A stretch of DNA of 64,000 nucleotides from Malachius bipustulatus (Eukaryota; Arthropoda; Insecta; Coleoptera; Melyridae). The position numbers and the translations under genes are program-made. The notes below the pieces were generated by a model. It was given only the letters and a program-made list of their open reading frames with translations, searched no databases and was not told the origin of the DNA. The stretch covers positions 81,836,186-81,900,185 of the forward strand of contig OU342630.1 in NCBI GenBank assembly GCA_910589415.1, in the 5' to 3' direction. Position 1 is the stretch's first letter. Each line of letters begins with the position of its first letter. Positions 1-11,100 of this stretch are shown piece after piece.

Positions 1-842
1 GGTGACCAATATACAGGTTTAAAATCTCTGAAAATGAAATTATTCTTATACAGGTTATAAAACTGCTTCAACTGATTTTTCACGTAAGGGTTCGTGTAAG
101 TTTTATAAGCATTGCTCCAATCTCCTAGAAGGCCCCACGATTTGAATATATCAAGTTGCATTTTTGCTGTATGTTCAACAAAATTTCTAGCTAAAAAAAA
201 CGATTCTATAAATTAGTAATCTATAAATTATAGTGTGATCAATGTGTTACCGATATTTCTAATTTTAATAGGTGACAGATTGTCTGTTTTGGATAAAGCT
301 TTTAACTCAATAGGTAAACCATGGCAATCCCAACCTGGCACGTAATTCACTTTCACACCATTTAAAATCTTTTGCCTGATGATAGTATCTTTAAGAATCT
401 GAAAATGAATTTAATAAAATTATATTCTTATAAAATAAAACTAATATTTTGAAGTGACATAAAAATGTTCTGGTAATGTTTCTAGTTTTCAACAACTTAC
501 TTTGTTAATAGCATGACCCATATGTGGTGAGCCATTCGCATATAGTGGCCCATCATGTAATATAAATTCTGAACCGGATAAATTTTGTTTCTGCCATAAA
601 TAAAGATCCTCAAACCCACAGACCTAGAAGCCAGACTGTTATTATTATTATTTTAGAAAGTTTTAGAGTTAATTCCTTACTTTATTGATTTTATCATCTC
701 TTTCCACCAACTTCACATTTTCCAATTTCAGAGGAAATTTAGTTTTGGGTGTCAGCACTGTATCACTGTAAGATTTACGTTTAGCACTTTTACAAGTACA
801 ATAGCAACGAGGAAACCTCTCTAAAATTATTCGACCAGTCAT
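1..842 (-). CDS. IARS2: Isoleucyl-tRNA synthetase, mitochondrial (5' part, runs off the window)
   Basis: Class I aminoacyl-tRNA synthetase that charges mitochondrial tRNA-Ile. Four exons read on the minus strand: 842-681, 623-501, 398-251 and 190-1, with GT/AG junctions and phases that join cleanly; about 207 residues lie in the window. The start is the only upstream ATG in frame and is followed by an Arg/Lys/Cys/Ser-rich leader with few acidic residues, as expected of a mitochondrial presequence. The HDGPLYANG block is at about residues 77-85 and the HIGH signature appears as HMGH at 88-91. The block [11 protein letters not shown] near 116-126 and KPVYWS at the window edge are typical of IleRS. 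The KMSKS loop, editing domain and anticodon-binding domain lie outside. The mitochondrial rather than cytosolic assignment rests on the leader and on the short N terminus. Confidence 0.9.
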
Positions 843-1826
843 GTTTGATTGTTAAAATTAAAATAATAATATAACAATATGCTGCTTAGTCAGGTTACTG
901 TAACCACATCATAATCATTTTTGGGTTTAAAGTTACAGGAATGACAGCACTTTACCGCATTGCAGATCTCTGGAACAATTTTTATGATAATTATTATGTA
1001 ATATAACTTAATAGCATTCAAGATACAAAAATATTAATTTCATTACACAAGTGGTCCACTTTGAATTGCTATAGTAGGATTAATTTTAAAAAGTCAGATG
1101 TGACGCCACACTAACCGTCCGAATTAATATTTTTAATTTCACCAGAAAATGTCAAACAGTTAATTGTCAAGTTGTGAACGAGCGTAAATTATAGAAGGAA
1201 ATCATTCAAACAATGAATTGAACCGCTTACGTCAGTTTGAGAGCCACTGACAACTACATAAAATTTATTCACGTAATGACATTCTATCCTCTGTGTTGTG
1301 CATTTAATTCTCATTCAAAACCAATGTTGACGTATACTTATTTATGCGGGATGGAGTGTTTAGACAAACTGGACGGTTACTATAAAAACCACGTATATGA
1401 AACAAAATAAATCGAACTATCAAATGGATGTGTATTCTTAATCGATACGTATGACTTTTTAGACTTTATTGGACTATATTAACTTTTTTATTGGAAATAT
1501 AAAATTTTGTTTATGTAATACGATGTGAAAATACGATGTTCCAGACATGCAAGAGGTAGCCTACACCCAATTTTAGGAATGGTACTTCAAGAAGAATAAA
1601 TTTTTTGACATGTAGGTACAAAAAAAAGAAAATTCAGTGTTCAAAGGAAACTGAAAATATTTTTTGGCTGAAGCCTGATATTTACAATTTTATGATTTTA
1701 ACAGGCCTTCACATTCGTCTGATTTAAAGGCCTCTGCTGACTTTTTCCACTGGGGTTATCTATGCTAACATGCCAGCAACAATCCAAGTGCTCAAAAACA
1801 ATATTCAAGGTGAAATCCGAGCACTA
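843..1826. other. Intergenic, IARS2 5' side
   Basis: AT-rich DNA between the IARS2 start and the Tigger element. It should hold the IARS2 promoter on the minus strand. No gene, repeat or clear motif was recognised. Confidence 0.6.
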
Positions 1827-1851
1827 AGGTAGAAGTACCAGTTGTGGCCAC
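1827..1851 (+). repeat. Tigger left terminal inverted repeat
   Basis: Begins AGGTAGAAG directly after TA and ends GTGGCCAC. It is the inverse of 5436-5460, with about four mismatches. Confidence 0.85.
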
Positions 1852-2030
1852 TTTTAGTAATTTTCTTACTTTGGAAAACTGTGAAAGTTACATTTGTACC
1901 AGTTATTGATTCAAATTATGTAGGTACGATTTTATGATGGCTTTTCTCAAAATAAATATATTTCATTTGAGAATACAGGCTCTTATTTATAAAATATTTC
2001 AAAATTTTCGCGTTAAATCGATTTTCGCCA

Positions 2031-2085
2031 TTTGTGGCCACATTTTGCCAGTTCTGGCCACCAGATGTACCATTTGTGGCCACTG
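2031..2085 (+). repeat. Left subterminal GTGGCCA cluster of the Tigger element
   Basis: Three closely spaced copies of a (T)TGTGGCCAC or TGGCCA core, in the 150 bp before the transposase 3' end. A matching cluster sits at the other end (4988-5048 and 5417-5440). Confidence 0.65.
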
Positions 2086-2244
2086 GGATTAGGAACGGAA
2101 AAATAGGTTTAGATATACCCTAAGATAAAACAAATATTTTACCGAATTTATATTATATATATTTATAACATCAAAAAATAAACAAAAATTTAACACAAAA
2201 ATATTTTAAATTAAGAATATAGAACAAAATAAACTCTTAAATAC

Positions 2245-4915
2245 TCAATTATTGGAAGAAACTAACATTAATAATTCAGGAACCGCATATACTCCTCTTG
2301 TATTAATTTGCTTTGGTTCCGCTATTCTCATCAAAATATCCTCTAATTTATACCAGAGTAAGTCATTTTTTTCAGGCCACTTCCAGTTCCCAATACTCTT
2401 GGTCATTGCACAACAATAATATTCATTGTTTTCAATTTGAACGATTTTTGCAGGATAAACTTCCTTTTCATATTTCAAAATAATAAATGTTCCTACGGTC
2501 AGTGCAGTTAAAGTTTCACATGTTTGCTGTTGTTTTTCTTTTATATCTCTTTGGTCTTTTCTAGGGTCTTTTTTACGTTTATCAATTCTGGCTTCAGCTT
2601 TCTTTTCTTTAGTATTTTTTATTTCAAGTTTTCTTTTCTCATTCTTTGGTTTTTTATTTTTCTCTTTAGCCTCCATCAGCTCAATCCATTTATCATGTGT
2701 CATGACTGAGGGCAGGCGTATTTTTTTTTCTTTTGGGTATTTGGGCATTGAATGTATCTTCAGGATAAATTGAAAGGTCTTTCAAAACCTCGCTGACAGA
2801 TCTCTTTTTAAAAAATCTAATATCTTGATTGGTATTTTCTTTGTTTATTGCTATGTCGGGACATCCTTCGTTTTCTACTATTGCTTCTTCATTCTTTTCT
2901 GTTCCTACATTTTTCTTCCCTACTGTTGTTTCCTCTTTCTGCTCTAATTCTGAGATCTCTTCTTTTTTATCTGCTAGTTTGCCTCCATTCTGTTTAATTT
3001 CGATTTCGGGATGTTTTTTCATTGCTTCTAACGTTTCCTCGCTCATTTCTATGTCGTGGCGTTTGTCTTTTTCTACTATTGTTTTCTCATTCTTATCTCC
3101 TTCTCTATTTGTCTTCGCAACATTTTCCTTATTTTCTTCTGTTTCAGGGCATTCTTCTTGTTGCTCTGCTACTGTCTCCTCATTATTTTTCGTTTCTGAT
3201 TCGGTTTCGTTGTTTTCACAATAGTTGTTCTGTTCTATTTCTTCCCCTTGATTGATGATACTCTCTGAATTGTAGAATTCGTTCGTACTAAATTCAAGAT
3301 TAAAAATATCGACTTCATTTTTATTTTGTAACATTGAAGGTTTAATTACTGTATTTTGTAATATATTTATTTTTGAAGTTGTCTGATTGAAACATGTTTC
3401 CACATTGGAAGATAATTCTGGAAAATCAAAAATTAATGCATCATCCTCTAAAATCAAGTTAAATCCGGTTTCTTCTGTAGAAATTTCATCCAACGAAACA
3501 TCTGAAAATGTATTGATTTTTACTGTTTTTTCCTTTGCGCTCTTCCACACATTGTACAGTTCTAAATACTTTTCTTCTCCAATCCAATTACCCCAGTTGG
3601 AAAATGTTCTTTCAAATTCTAACAAAACTTCAGGTTTCAAATGATTTTCAAGAATCTTCAGATGCTCCTTATCTTGTGTCTGTTTCTGTGTTAATTCCTC
3701 ATCAACCGGAGTATTTGCATTTTGATGCCTGACACATTTGTCATAGTTTGGCGCGTTTTCATCAAACGGATATAACCCACACGCTCTGAAACCTGATTGA
3801 ATGGATTCAGAAAAGTCTTTGTGCATAAAAGTCGAGTTTATGGCGGCCGGTACATCCTTTTTTTGAATAGTTTTACCACCATTTTCTAACTGCCATTTCT
3901 TTGCTAGTTTCTTCCATGCTGCTTTCAAAGGAAAGAAAAAAGATACGTCAAGTGGCTGTAGAATATGTGTGGTGTTGGGGGGAAGACAAATTAATATGAT
4001 TCCATTAGATCGACAAAAATTACTCAAATTCAAAGAGAGATGTGACGCGTGACCATCCATAAAAACAATGACTGGTAGCTGAATATTTTGATCTACTAAA
4101 AATTTTTTAAAAATGTTTGCAAAGTATTCATAAAATTGTTTGCTTTGCATCCATCCTGTTTCAGAAATACCAATTCCCCAGTTTTTAGGAGCTGCTGCAA
4201 GATAAGCTTTTGGAAGTCGTTGAAACTTGAATAGTGTGAGGGAAGGAGCAAGCTGTCCACTGGCATTGGCGACAATCAATGTTGTAACATTATCTTTTTC
4301 TGACGTTGAAGTTATATCATATACACCTTTGCCTTTTTCACCAAGAACTAGATTACCTTTTGGAGATAAAAAGATGGCGGTTTCATCCATATTGAAAATT
4401 CTATTTGGATTACTCAGTATTTCAATATCTGGCCCTAACAACTCCCTTGTTTCAGAAAACCACAGTTTGATGCTTCTTTCTGTTACTGCTGCCCTTGCTT
4501 TGTTGATATATTCGGAATGTTTCCGACTCACAACGGGATTTCTTCTTAAAAAGGCGTCAAACCACTTTCTTCCTGGAACGTTGTTAGCAAAGGGTGTTTG
4601 GATTTGAAATTCTTCTACAAGCTTTTGAACAGAATACAAAAGTCCTTCTCGATTTATAGGAAACCCTCTGGATGCTGACTCTAATAACCATTTTACCAAT
4701 TTTTCCTCATATTTCGATCCAAGGCAGGACTCAGGCCCCACGTGACGACAATTGTCGAATGTTTTCCCAGAGAGCCTATTTCTAACTGAGGTTCTTGGCA
4801 CTTTAAATAATTTGCAAGCGGTTGAAACCGCCATATTTTCTTCCCTAATGGCGTGAAGAGCAGATTGCATACATTCTTCAGAATACTTGAACAGGACTTT
4901 TTTTCCGGAAGCCAT
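2245..4915 (-). pseudogene. pogo/Tigger transposase with a one-base frameshift near the C terminus
   Basis: DDE transposase of the CENP-B/pogo/Tigger family. The chosen start is the ATG at 4913-4915 (MASGKK), because the HTH_psq domain begins at once (about residues 5-50, with KYSEECMQSAL and RTSVRNRL). A CENP-B-type DNA-binding domain follows, then the DDE_1 nuclease with its acidic residues visible in FNMDET, FMDGHASH and LQPLDV. A low-complexity Glu/Lys/Asn-rich segment leads to the break. At a run of nine T (2721-2729 on +) the frame closes at 2693. Dropping one base there would continue into the second open frame (2245-2748), which holds a basic stretch and a compact C-terminal module also seen in insect Tigger-like proteins. 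The break could be a real mutation or a homopolymer sequencing error. No other stop interrupts the coding region. Confidence 0.85.
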
Positions 4916-4987
4916 GTTTAACACTAGAAAAAAAGTATCTAGTACCAATGAGGCGTAAAATATGATAAAATACTGTTAAATAACTAT

Positions 4988-5048
4988 GTGGCCAGAAGTG
5001 GTCTTTATCTGACCCGTTTCTAGCCACTTGGTGGCCACAACTGGCAAA
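4988..5048 (+). repeat. Right subterminal GTGGCCA cluster of the Tigger element
   Basis: Copies of GTGGCCA near 4988 and 5031, with degenerate copies between, upstream of the transposase start. Another copy is near 5417, next to the terminal repeat. Confidence 0.6.
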
Positions 5049-5435
5049 AACAAAGAAAAAATTGTTCTGCTTGTGGGCACCTCAATAATTCTCGAGAGTT
5101 TATTATGTTTTAAATTCTAAACTATGTAATTTATTTATAATTATATAACAGTTAAGAAAAGTATATCGAAAAAGGTATAACCAAATATATTTTTTAAATA
5201 TTAAAGCTTAACTTACATGGTAATCCTTAACAATATGATTAAGTTTGCGACAACGAGAAACCACGTGCTGTCTTGTTGACGTTTAACTATGAACTATCTC
5301 ACTTTAGGGTTATACAATTTGAAGCAAATGACACTAGACATATTGGATTGGGAGTTGACATATGCGCATTATTGCAATATGTAATAAATGTCTTAATATT
5401 TAGTATTTTCCTGCGAAGTGGCCACAAAAGGGTCA

Positions 5436-5460
5436 GTGGCCACAAACGGTGCTTCTACCC
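5436..5460 (-). repeat. Tigger right terminal inverted repeat
   Basis: Read on the minus strand it begins GGGTAGAAG and ends GTGGCCAC. It is followed by the TA at 5461-5462. Confidence 0.85.
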
Positions 5461-6414
5461 TACATCCAGAAAAGCCAAGGAGAGTCTTGGCAAATGTTCT
5501 GCAATGACCTGATCATTCAGATTGCCAGGATGCCAGGTCAGGTGTCTCTCCTTTGAAAATACCTCAGTGGAAAAAACAATTTACAACATCATGTTCCATA
5601 TCCGACATTACATAGTAAAGCTACCAGGATTGCCCAAGCTCGCATGACACGGACTTTGACGTAGCCTCATATAATACGAAATAATGACCAAGATGAATCT
5701 TGGATCGGATAATCCGAAGGTCAAAAAATCGAATAACCCAGACTCTACTGTATTTCCTACTTGCCTGGCCTGATCAATTATTATTATTAAAACAAAGGAC
5801 AAGAATAATTATTCCTAAAGATAGGTAGTTTGAATGAACTGTTCAATATTTAATTTTAAACTTCGGCACTGCAGATATTAGTTCTCTTTCAGCTACCTAA
5901 TAACAATTATTATTATTAACATTAACATTTATTATCAAATTTAATCGGCGAGAATCTTAATTCTGTAAACAATGAGGTTAAATATCCTTTCTTCTTCTTC
6001 TTTTTTCTCGTTCTCGTACTTGCTGACATTAGGCATTAGGTATGGTATAATATGGTCGTTTTATTTTATAAAACCGAGAGTGTGACGTCACGGTTCCAAA
6101 TAAGCAAACCGTTCACGTGGCTATTGTTATAAGTTGTCGTGATTTAGTTGAAGTGTAAAGTTCACGTGTCGTGAAGTTTGACTTATTGGTTGTTTTCAGG
6201 CATTGACCCGCGATCGCGATCAATTGAATTGAACTAAATCATATTTTTATTTTAGGTTTCCGAGGAGCTCGAGCCGTCTGTCGGTAGTTTAATTTTTATC
6301 ACTAAAAATTTCGCATTTACTGCAATAAAAAGTTTACAATGAAATTGGATAGCCTGCAACTGTCAAATGCTTGTTTATTTGGAACCCGAATCGGTTTCCC
6401 CGTCATCACTGACG

Positions 6415-6530
6415 GCGTCTATTCACCGGTTGATGCATCCGTTGCAAAACGATGTCACACAAAATATTTTATTTTGAGAATTTTTTTTATAATTTGTATA
6501 ATGACACTTCATAATATTTGTTCCATTGAT
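6415..6530 (+). repeat. Dispersed repeat, copy 1
   Basis: Begins ATTCACCGGTT and runs through an ATATTTTATTTT block and TATAATTTxTATAATGA. A diverged copy in the same orientation and order lies at 17217-17350. The family is not recognised. Confidence 0.45.
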
Positions 6531-6634
6531 TATGAATTCAATTTAAGTCTTATTTAATTATTTATTCATTTTTATCAATTCCTCTCACTAATGTTAAGTG
6601 ATCAAGGTTGTGCTGTGTGTTAGTAAAATAGATC

Positions 6635-6673
6635 GTACTGAAGAGCCCTAATAAGGACGAAACACGTGTCTAC
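6635..6673 (+). ncRNA. Hammerhead ribozyme motif (minimal type I, Penelope/retrozyme style)
   Basis: The order of conserved parts is right: stem I 5' strand GTA, core CTGAAGA (6638-6644), stem II GCCC-loop-GGAC (6645-6658, one C/A mismatch), core GAAA (6659-6662), palindromic stem III ACAC/GUGU with no loop (6662-6669), C17 at 6670 as predicted cleavage site, then stem I 3' strand TAC. Stem I can extend to about eight pairs with one mismatch. All invariant catalytic bases (C3, G5, G8, G12, A13, A14) are present. Known family: minimal hammerheads with such a short self-complementary stem III occur in Penelope-like and related retroelements and are thought to act as dimers. Activity here is inferred, not shown. 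Confidence 0.6.
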
Positions 6674-8118
6674 AATTTCTACTCCCGACTCACAGCGTGA
6701 GATCAATGAATGGCATTTTGTTTTACAATATATGTCATTCATCTCTTCTCTTGTTTAAAAAAAGCTTGCTTTATAGTTATTCGTGGCCGTAGCAAATAAT
6801 TTACATAAAGACGGTGATCAAAATTATCGGTAGATATTGTTCCGTAGCGTCAATAAATTAATAAATTTATAATTAAGTTTTTCTCAAACCACTTATTTTG
6901 ATTATACAATATTTGAGCTTTCTTGGGATTTAAGTTCTAAATTTTAATTTGCCACTATAACAACTTCTTTGCAGAACAAATTAGTTACTTATTAAATTTA
7001 TAATTTGCAGAACAGAAAGAAAGTTAAATTAATAGATATATTTGACATCTATCCTTTATTGCTGCGCCTATGATAAAACAATAATGGACCCAGGACCCAG
7101 GATAGAGCCCTAAGCACTCCACAAGGTATCTGAAAATCTGAACGATTTATCTAATGCTACTAAATACATTGCTATTGCTAGTATGGGTCTGGAGATGGAT
7201 GGAATCATCACGGTGCAGACATAATATATGAGTCTATCTTTCTCTAAAAGGTACTTCGAGTCCTATATGCGTATGACCGAGAATTGAACACGCCTACAAG
7301 GGCGCAGCAACTTGGCCCCAACTGTACTTGCATAGGTAGTTTACGTTCTACGAAACTACATAACTTCGTATTTCAGATGATTATAGAGAATTGGGATTGT
7401 TTCTTTTAGTGTAAAGTTGCGAAATGTCTTAAAACTAAACGACATGCATTTTACGAACCTCGTGAATACGCCTATTAGTTTTTCTCTGTCAATAATAATA
7501 ATTATTAGATTTAATAGACTCCCAGGGGATAAAAATAATAAATTGGCGTTTAGGGACTCTTCTCGTATTGACATTTTATAGAATGACATGACATCTTTCA
7601 TGTCTTGTCAATTTTCTAGCACCCAAAGTCAAGTCAAAGTACTTATAAAAAATAAAAAATTAGAATAGAATGAAAAATGAAAATAGGTAAAAAAGTAAAA
7701 ACTTGTACCTACTTGTAGTGTAGGTAAGGTATGTGAATGAAAGTGTGTAGTGAGTAAAAATAAAATGCGATGGATGCGAATGAGAGCTAACAAAATTCAA
7801 TTCAAAAATTTTGATAAATTTCTTCAGTCTACAAAGTGTATGTAAGGTCAATGTGTGTAGGCAGTTAATGATTCTTCAGTCGTCACTCTGATGAATAAGG
7901 GCGTAATGGATAACAATTCCGAAAAAGTTCGGCTCTGCCACAAGTTATTCTGTGAACTGTAAAATGAATGTTAGTTTTACATAAGAATTATGAAATGAGA
8001 TTACTGTAAAATAAAAAACTCTGGCGGCTGGCGTTTAATTATGCCAAGAATCACAAATGTGGTAATTACCTAACATTTTCTGCATTTGGTGGCATCTCAA
8101 CAGGGTCACTCTGGGAAA

Positions 8119-11100
8119 ATGGAAATCGACAGTGAAATTTCTTGTGAAGAGACGGGACTGATGGAAGGGCTGGTGGAAAGTGGTTGTATAGAGGAACGAA
8201 TTAAGACGAGATGTAGAAAAGCAAAACCGTATAAAAAGTTATGTCCGAAGGAAGAAAGAAATGCATCAATCAGAAAGGTAAATTAAATAAAAACGCAGTG
8301 TGAACCAGATGATGTGTTTTCTTTGTACTGGTTGATCTGGTTTTGTAGGTAATCCTGTACAATCTGTCGCTAAATTTTACCCTACCATATAAATAAAAAT
8401 AAATCCTCCAAATTCCGGTTCGGTAAGTCAGGTCTTTGGTCAGGGTAGGTTTTTTTTTCATTTCAATGCCATTTTAAGGAAAAAAAACTCTACCCTGACC
8501 AAAGACCTGACTTACGACGCATTTATTTTTATTTATAGGTATGGTAGGGTAAAATTTAGCGACAGATTGTACAGGATTACCGTTTTGTAATTATACTGTG
8601 CGAATACCGAGTCTTCATCATTGAAATGAACATAAGAACTGGAATACGCTCTCTCCTGCACTGGCAACTTCAAAAATGATCTGCCTTGTTAGAAAGAGCG
8701 GGATGCTCAGATGGGTCAGTCTATATTTGTCTAATGCATATGAGCAATAAACCCATATAATTGATATTTTTTTATGTATTAACGCTGATCCAGCATAAGG
8801 CAACATGGTGTTAGACTGAAACGGCATGCTACTTTCTGACAGCCACACTCTTCCAACATCCAAGCTAGCATTCTAAAGAAAGCGTGAGCTTTCCCAGGTG
8901 TCCCAGAATAAAGGGAACAAACTTCTAAGGTAGAATATTTGCTTGGCTTTAAGACAAAGTCTTAATGGACCTATGATTAATGAAGTTACAGGGTGTTCAA
9001 TGTTCCAAAAAGTTACATTTTTTTTGGGTTAAGCTGCTGAATCGCGACGGTTTTACCCCTACGCTGGCCCCCCTCCACTCTCTCTGCTTGCTACGCTCCG
9101 ACACGTTCTCAGCGTTGCCATATGCAAGCCCTTCTCCTACGTTCTGCAGACAATCCTGCGTGCTTCCTGCCCGCTTCCGCACGAGACCGTAATAAGTAAG
9201 TAGCTACCGGTTCCGTCAGGTATTTGGTCAGGGTAGGTTTTTTTTTCATTTTACGAATATTTGAAGGAAAAAAAAACCTACCCTGACCAAAGACCTGACT
9301 TACTGCAGTAAATAAGTGTTTTAATATTATTTGTAACCAAAAATGACACTTTAAGGCCGTAGGAGAACGGAGACACGGATTTTATGTGGCAACGCTGAGA
9401 GCCTGTCGACTCAGAGCTAGCAGAGAGAGTGGAGGGGGGCCAGCGTAGGGGTAAAACCGTCGCGATTCAGCAGTTCTACCTTTTTTTGTATACCTAACTC
9501 TAAAACGGCTCAACTTTTTGTGTTATTTTTCTAATAATCAGTGTAATGTAACAGCATTAATTACATGTGTCTAATTTGAACCAGGGATATACTGTAGATA
9601 GATACGGTAAATAATAAAGACCTAAATTTGCTAAGGAATAATTAGGTTTAGCTATCAAATTCCTGTTTGTTTATAGTATTTCATTAAACTGACTAGACCA
9701 TATGCTTCATGCCAGAAAGCAATAAATTAGATTGCCTCAGGTCTTGGATTTTTTTGCACGCACATATTGTGTGTAGGTACTTGTGTGTATGGCAGGTACA
9801 GTACAGCTTCGATACTCCGGACACGCTTTAGTTCGGACACTTCAGTAATTCGGACGCCTCTGGAGTTCGGACACTTTTGTAATTTTAACTCTATAATCCG
9901 GACAACAAACTTTGAATTAACAAACAAATCAAATTGACGTGAACACCAGGTTATTGCGCTCTCGTCCCAGTAGCACCTGCATATTGTGAGATCGATTTTC
10001 CGAATTTTGTAGACAGTAGACGTAGACACAAGCTTCAGTAGGTTAATAAACGTGATGGTTCCTGGAACCTCTTTTCATTGCATTATGTACTTATTTTACG
10101 TATGATGGCTTCATCAACAAAGCGCAAGCATTGCACAATAACCCTCGAAGAGAAATGTAAAATTTTTATTATGAAAGTCATTTAAAAAGTTAAAAAATTA
10201 TGTTTCAGTAATCCGGACCCCCGAAAAACTATATCCGTCCGGACTATCGAAGTTGTACTGTACTTACAGTACTAGAATTTTACTCCTACGAAAGGCAACA
10301 ACAATTAAAGAAAATGGGAAGGTCAGACAGCTGGCTCCAATGAAAACAAACGAAGTACTATGTAAAAGAAATTACATGCAAATTTTGTTCATAGAAAAAG
10401 ACAACTACCAACTCCCTTTACTCTTCAGATGCAGGGAATAAATATCAAATATCACTCTAATTTTCAAGTTGTTTATAAGAATTACCTTTACACTGTTGCA
10501 TAGTAAAGCTGTATTTACATCTAATGGCACAGACATGGGCCTGTTGTTCAGCGTGGACGTTCATTTTTATTAATGTGTTATTAATGTTAAAATTACATAG
10601 TGGAAAAGAGAATTATATTCTTGAGGCATTATAAAAATTGCAGCTGAATGTCTTTCGCCTAACTGTAGATATCTGCCAGCAAAGTTGATTTTATGAATTT
10701 TTAGTGTTTGGCCTCGGCACGGATCAAATGAGAATCATCCCACGGTTAAAATTGCTGAAATTCAAGAATGTTTCTAGCGATCAAAAGTTTACATGAGCGT
10801 GAATATGTATACAGGGTGATGAAAAATTGCCTATTCTCCATTTTTTCTGTTCACCATTGGTAACTTCGTTATTATTGGAGCTACGAAGTCGGTTCAATTA
10901 GCAAACATGAAGAATTTTTGTCGCCTATTATTACAGTAGTGAAAACAGAAGAACAGTTGAAGGTTCACGTCATGAGACATTCCCAAAAATTCAATTTTGG
11001 ATATAAAAATATTAATATCTCATAATGTAAACTTTCAATTGTTTTTCTGTTTTCACCACTGTAATAAGCGACAAAAATTCTTCATGCTTGCTAATTGAAC

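Larger units (their letters stand above)
1827..5460 (-). mobile_element. pogo/Tigger-type DNA transposon, complete, TA target site
   Basis: The element is bounded by TA at 1825-1826 and TA at 5461-5462, as expected for the Tc1/mariner/pogo superfamily. Terminal inverted repeats of 25 bp (1827-1851 and 5436-5460) match at about 21 positions and share GGTAGAAG at the tip and GTGGCCAC at the inner end. It carries one transposase on the minus strand, disrupted only by a one-base frameshift. Length is about 3.6 kb. Extra copies of the GTGGCCA core lie inside both ends and probably serve as additional transposase contact sites (inference). Confidence 0.88.
5461..8118. other. Intergenic between Tigger and Sirt7
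   Basis: No coding gene was recognised. The short open frames lack family signatures. It contains a dispersed repeat copy at 6415-6530, a hammerhead motif at 6635-6673, and near its right end the presumed Sirt7 promoter and 5' UTR. Confidence 0.6.

Noticed and set aside
2829..3255. Ser/Phe-rich frames on the + strand
   Set aside because: Antisense shadows of the Glu/Lys-rich segment of the Tigger transposase.
9727..10029. 100-residue minus-strand frame
   Set aside because: It runs across the left terminal repeat of the Tigger MITE and its flank; no protein family fits.
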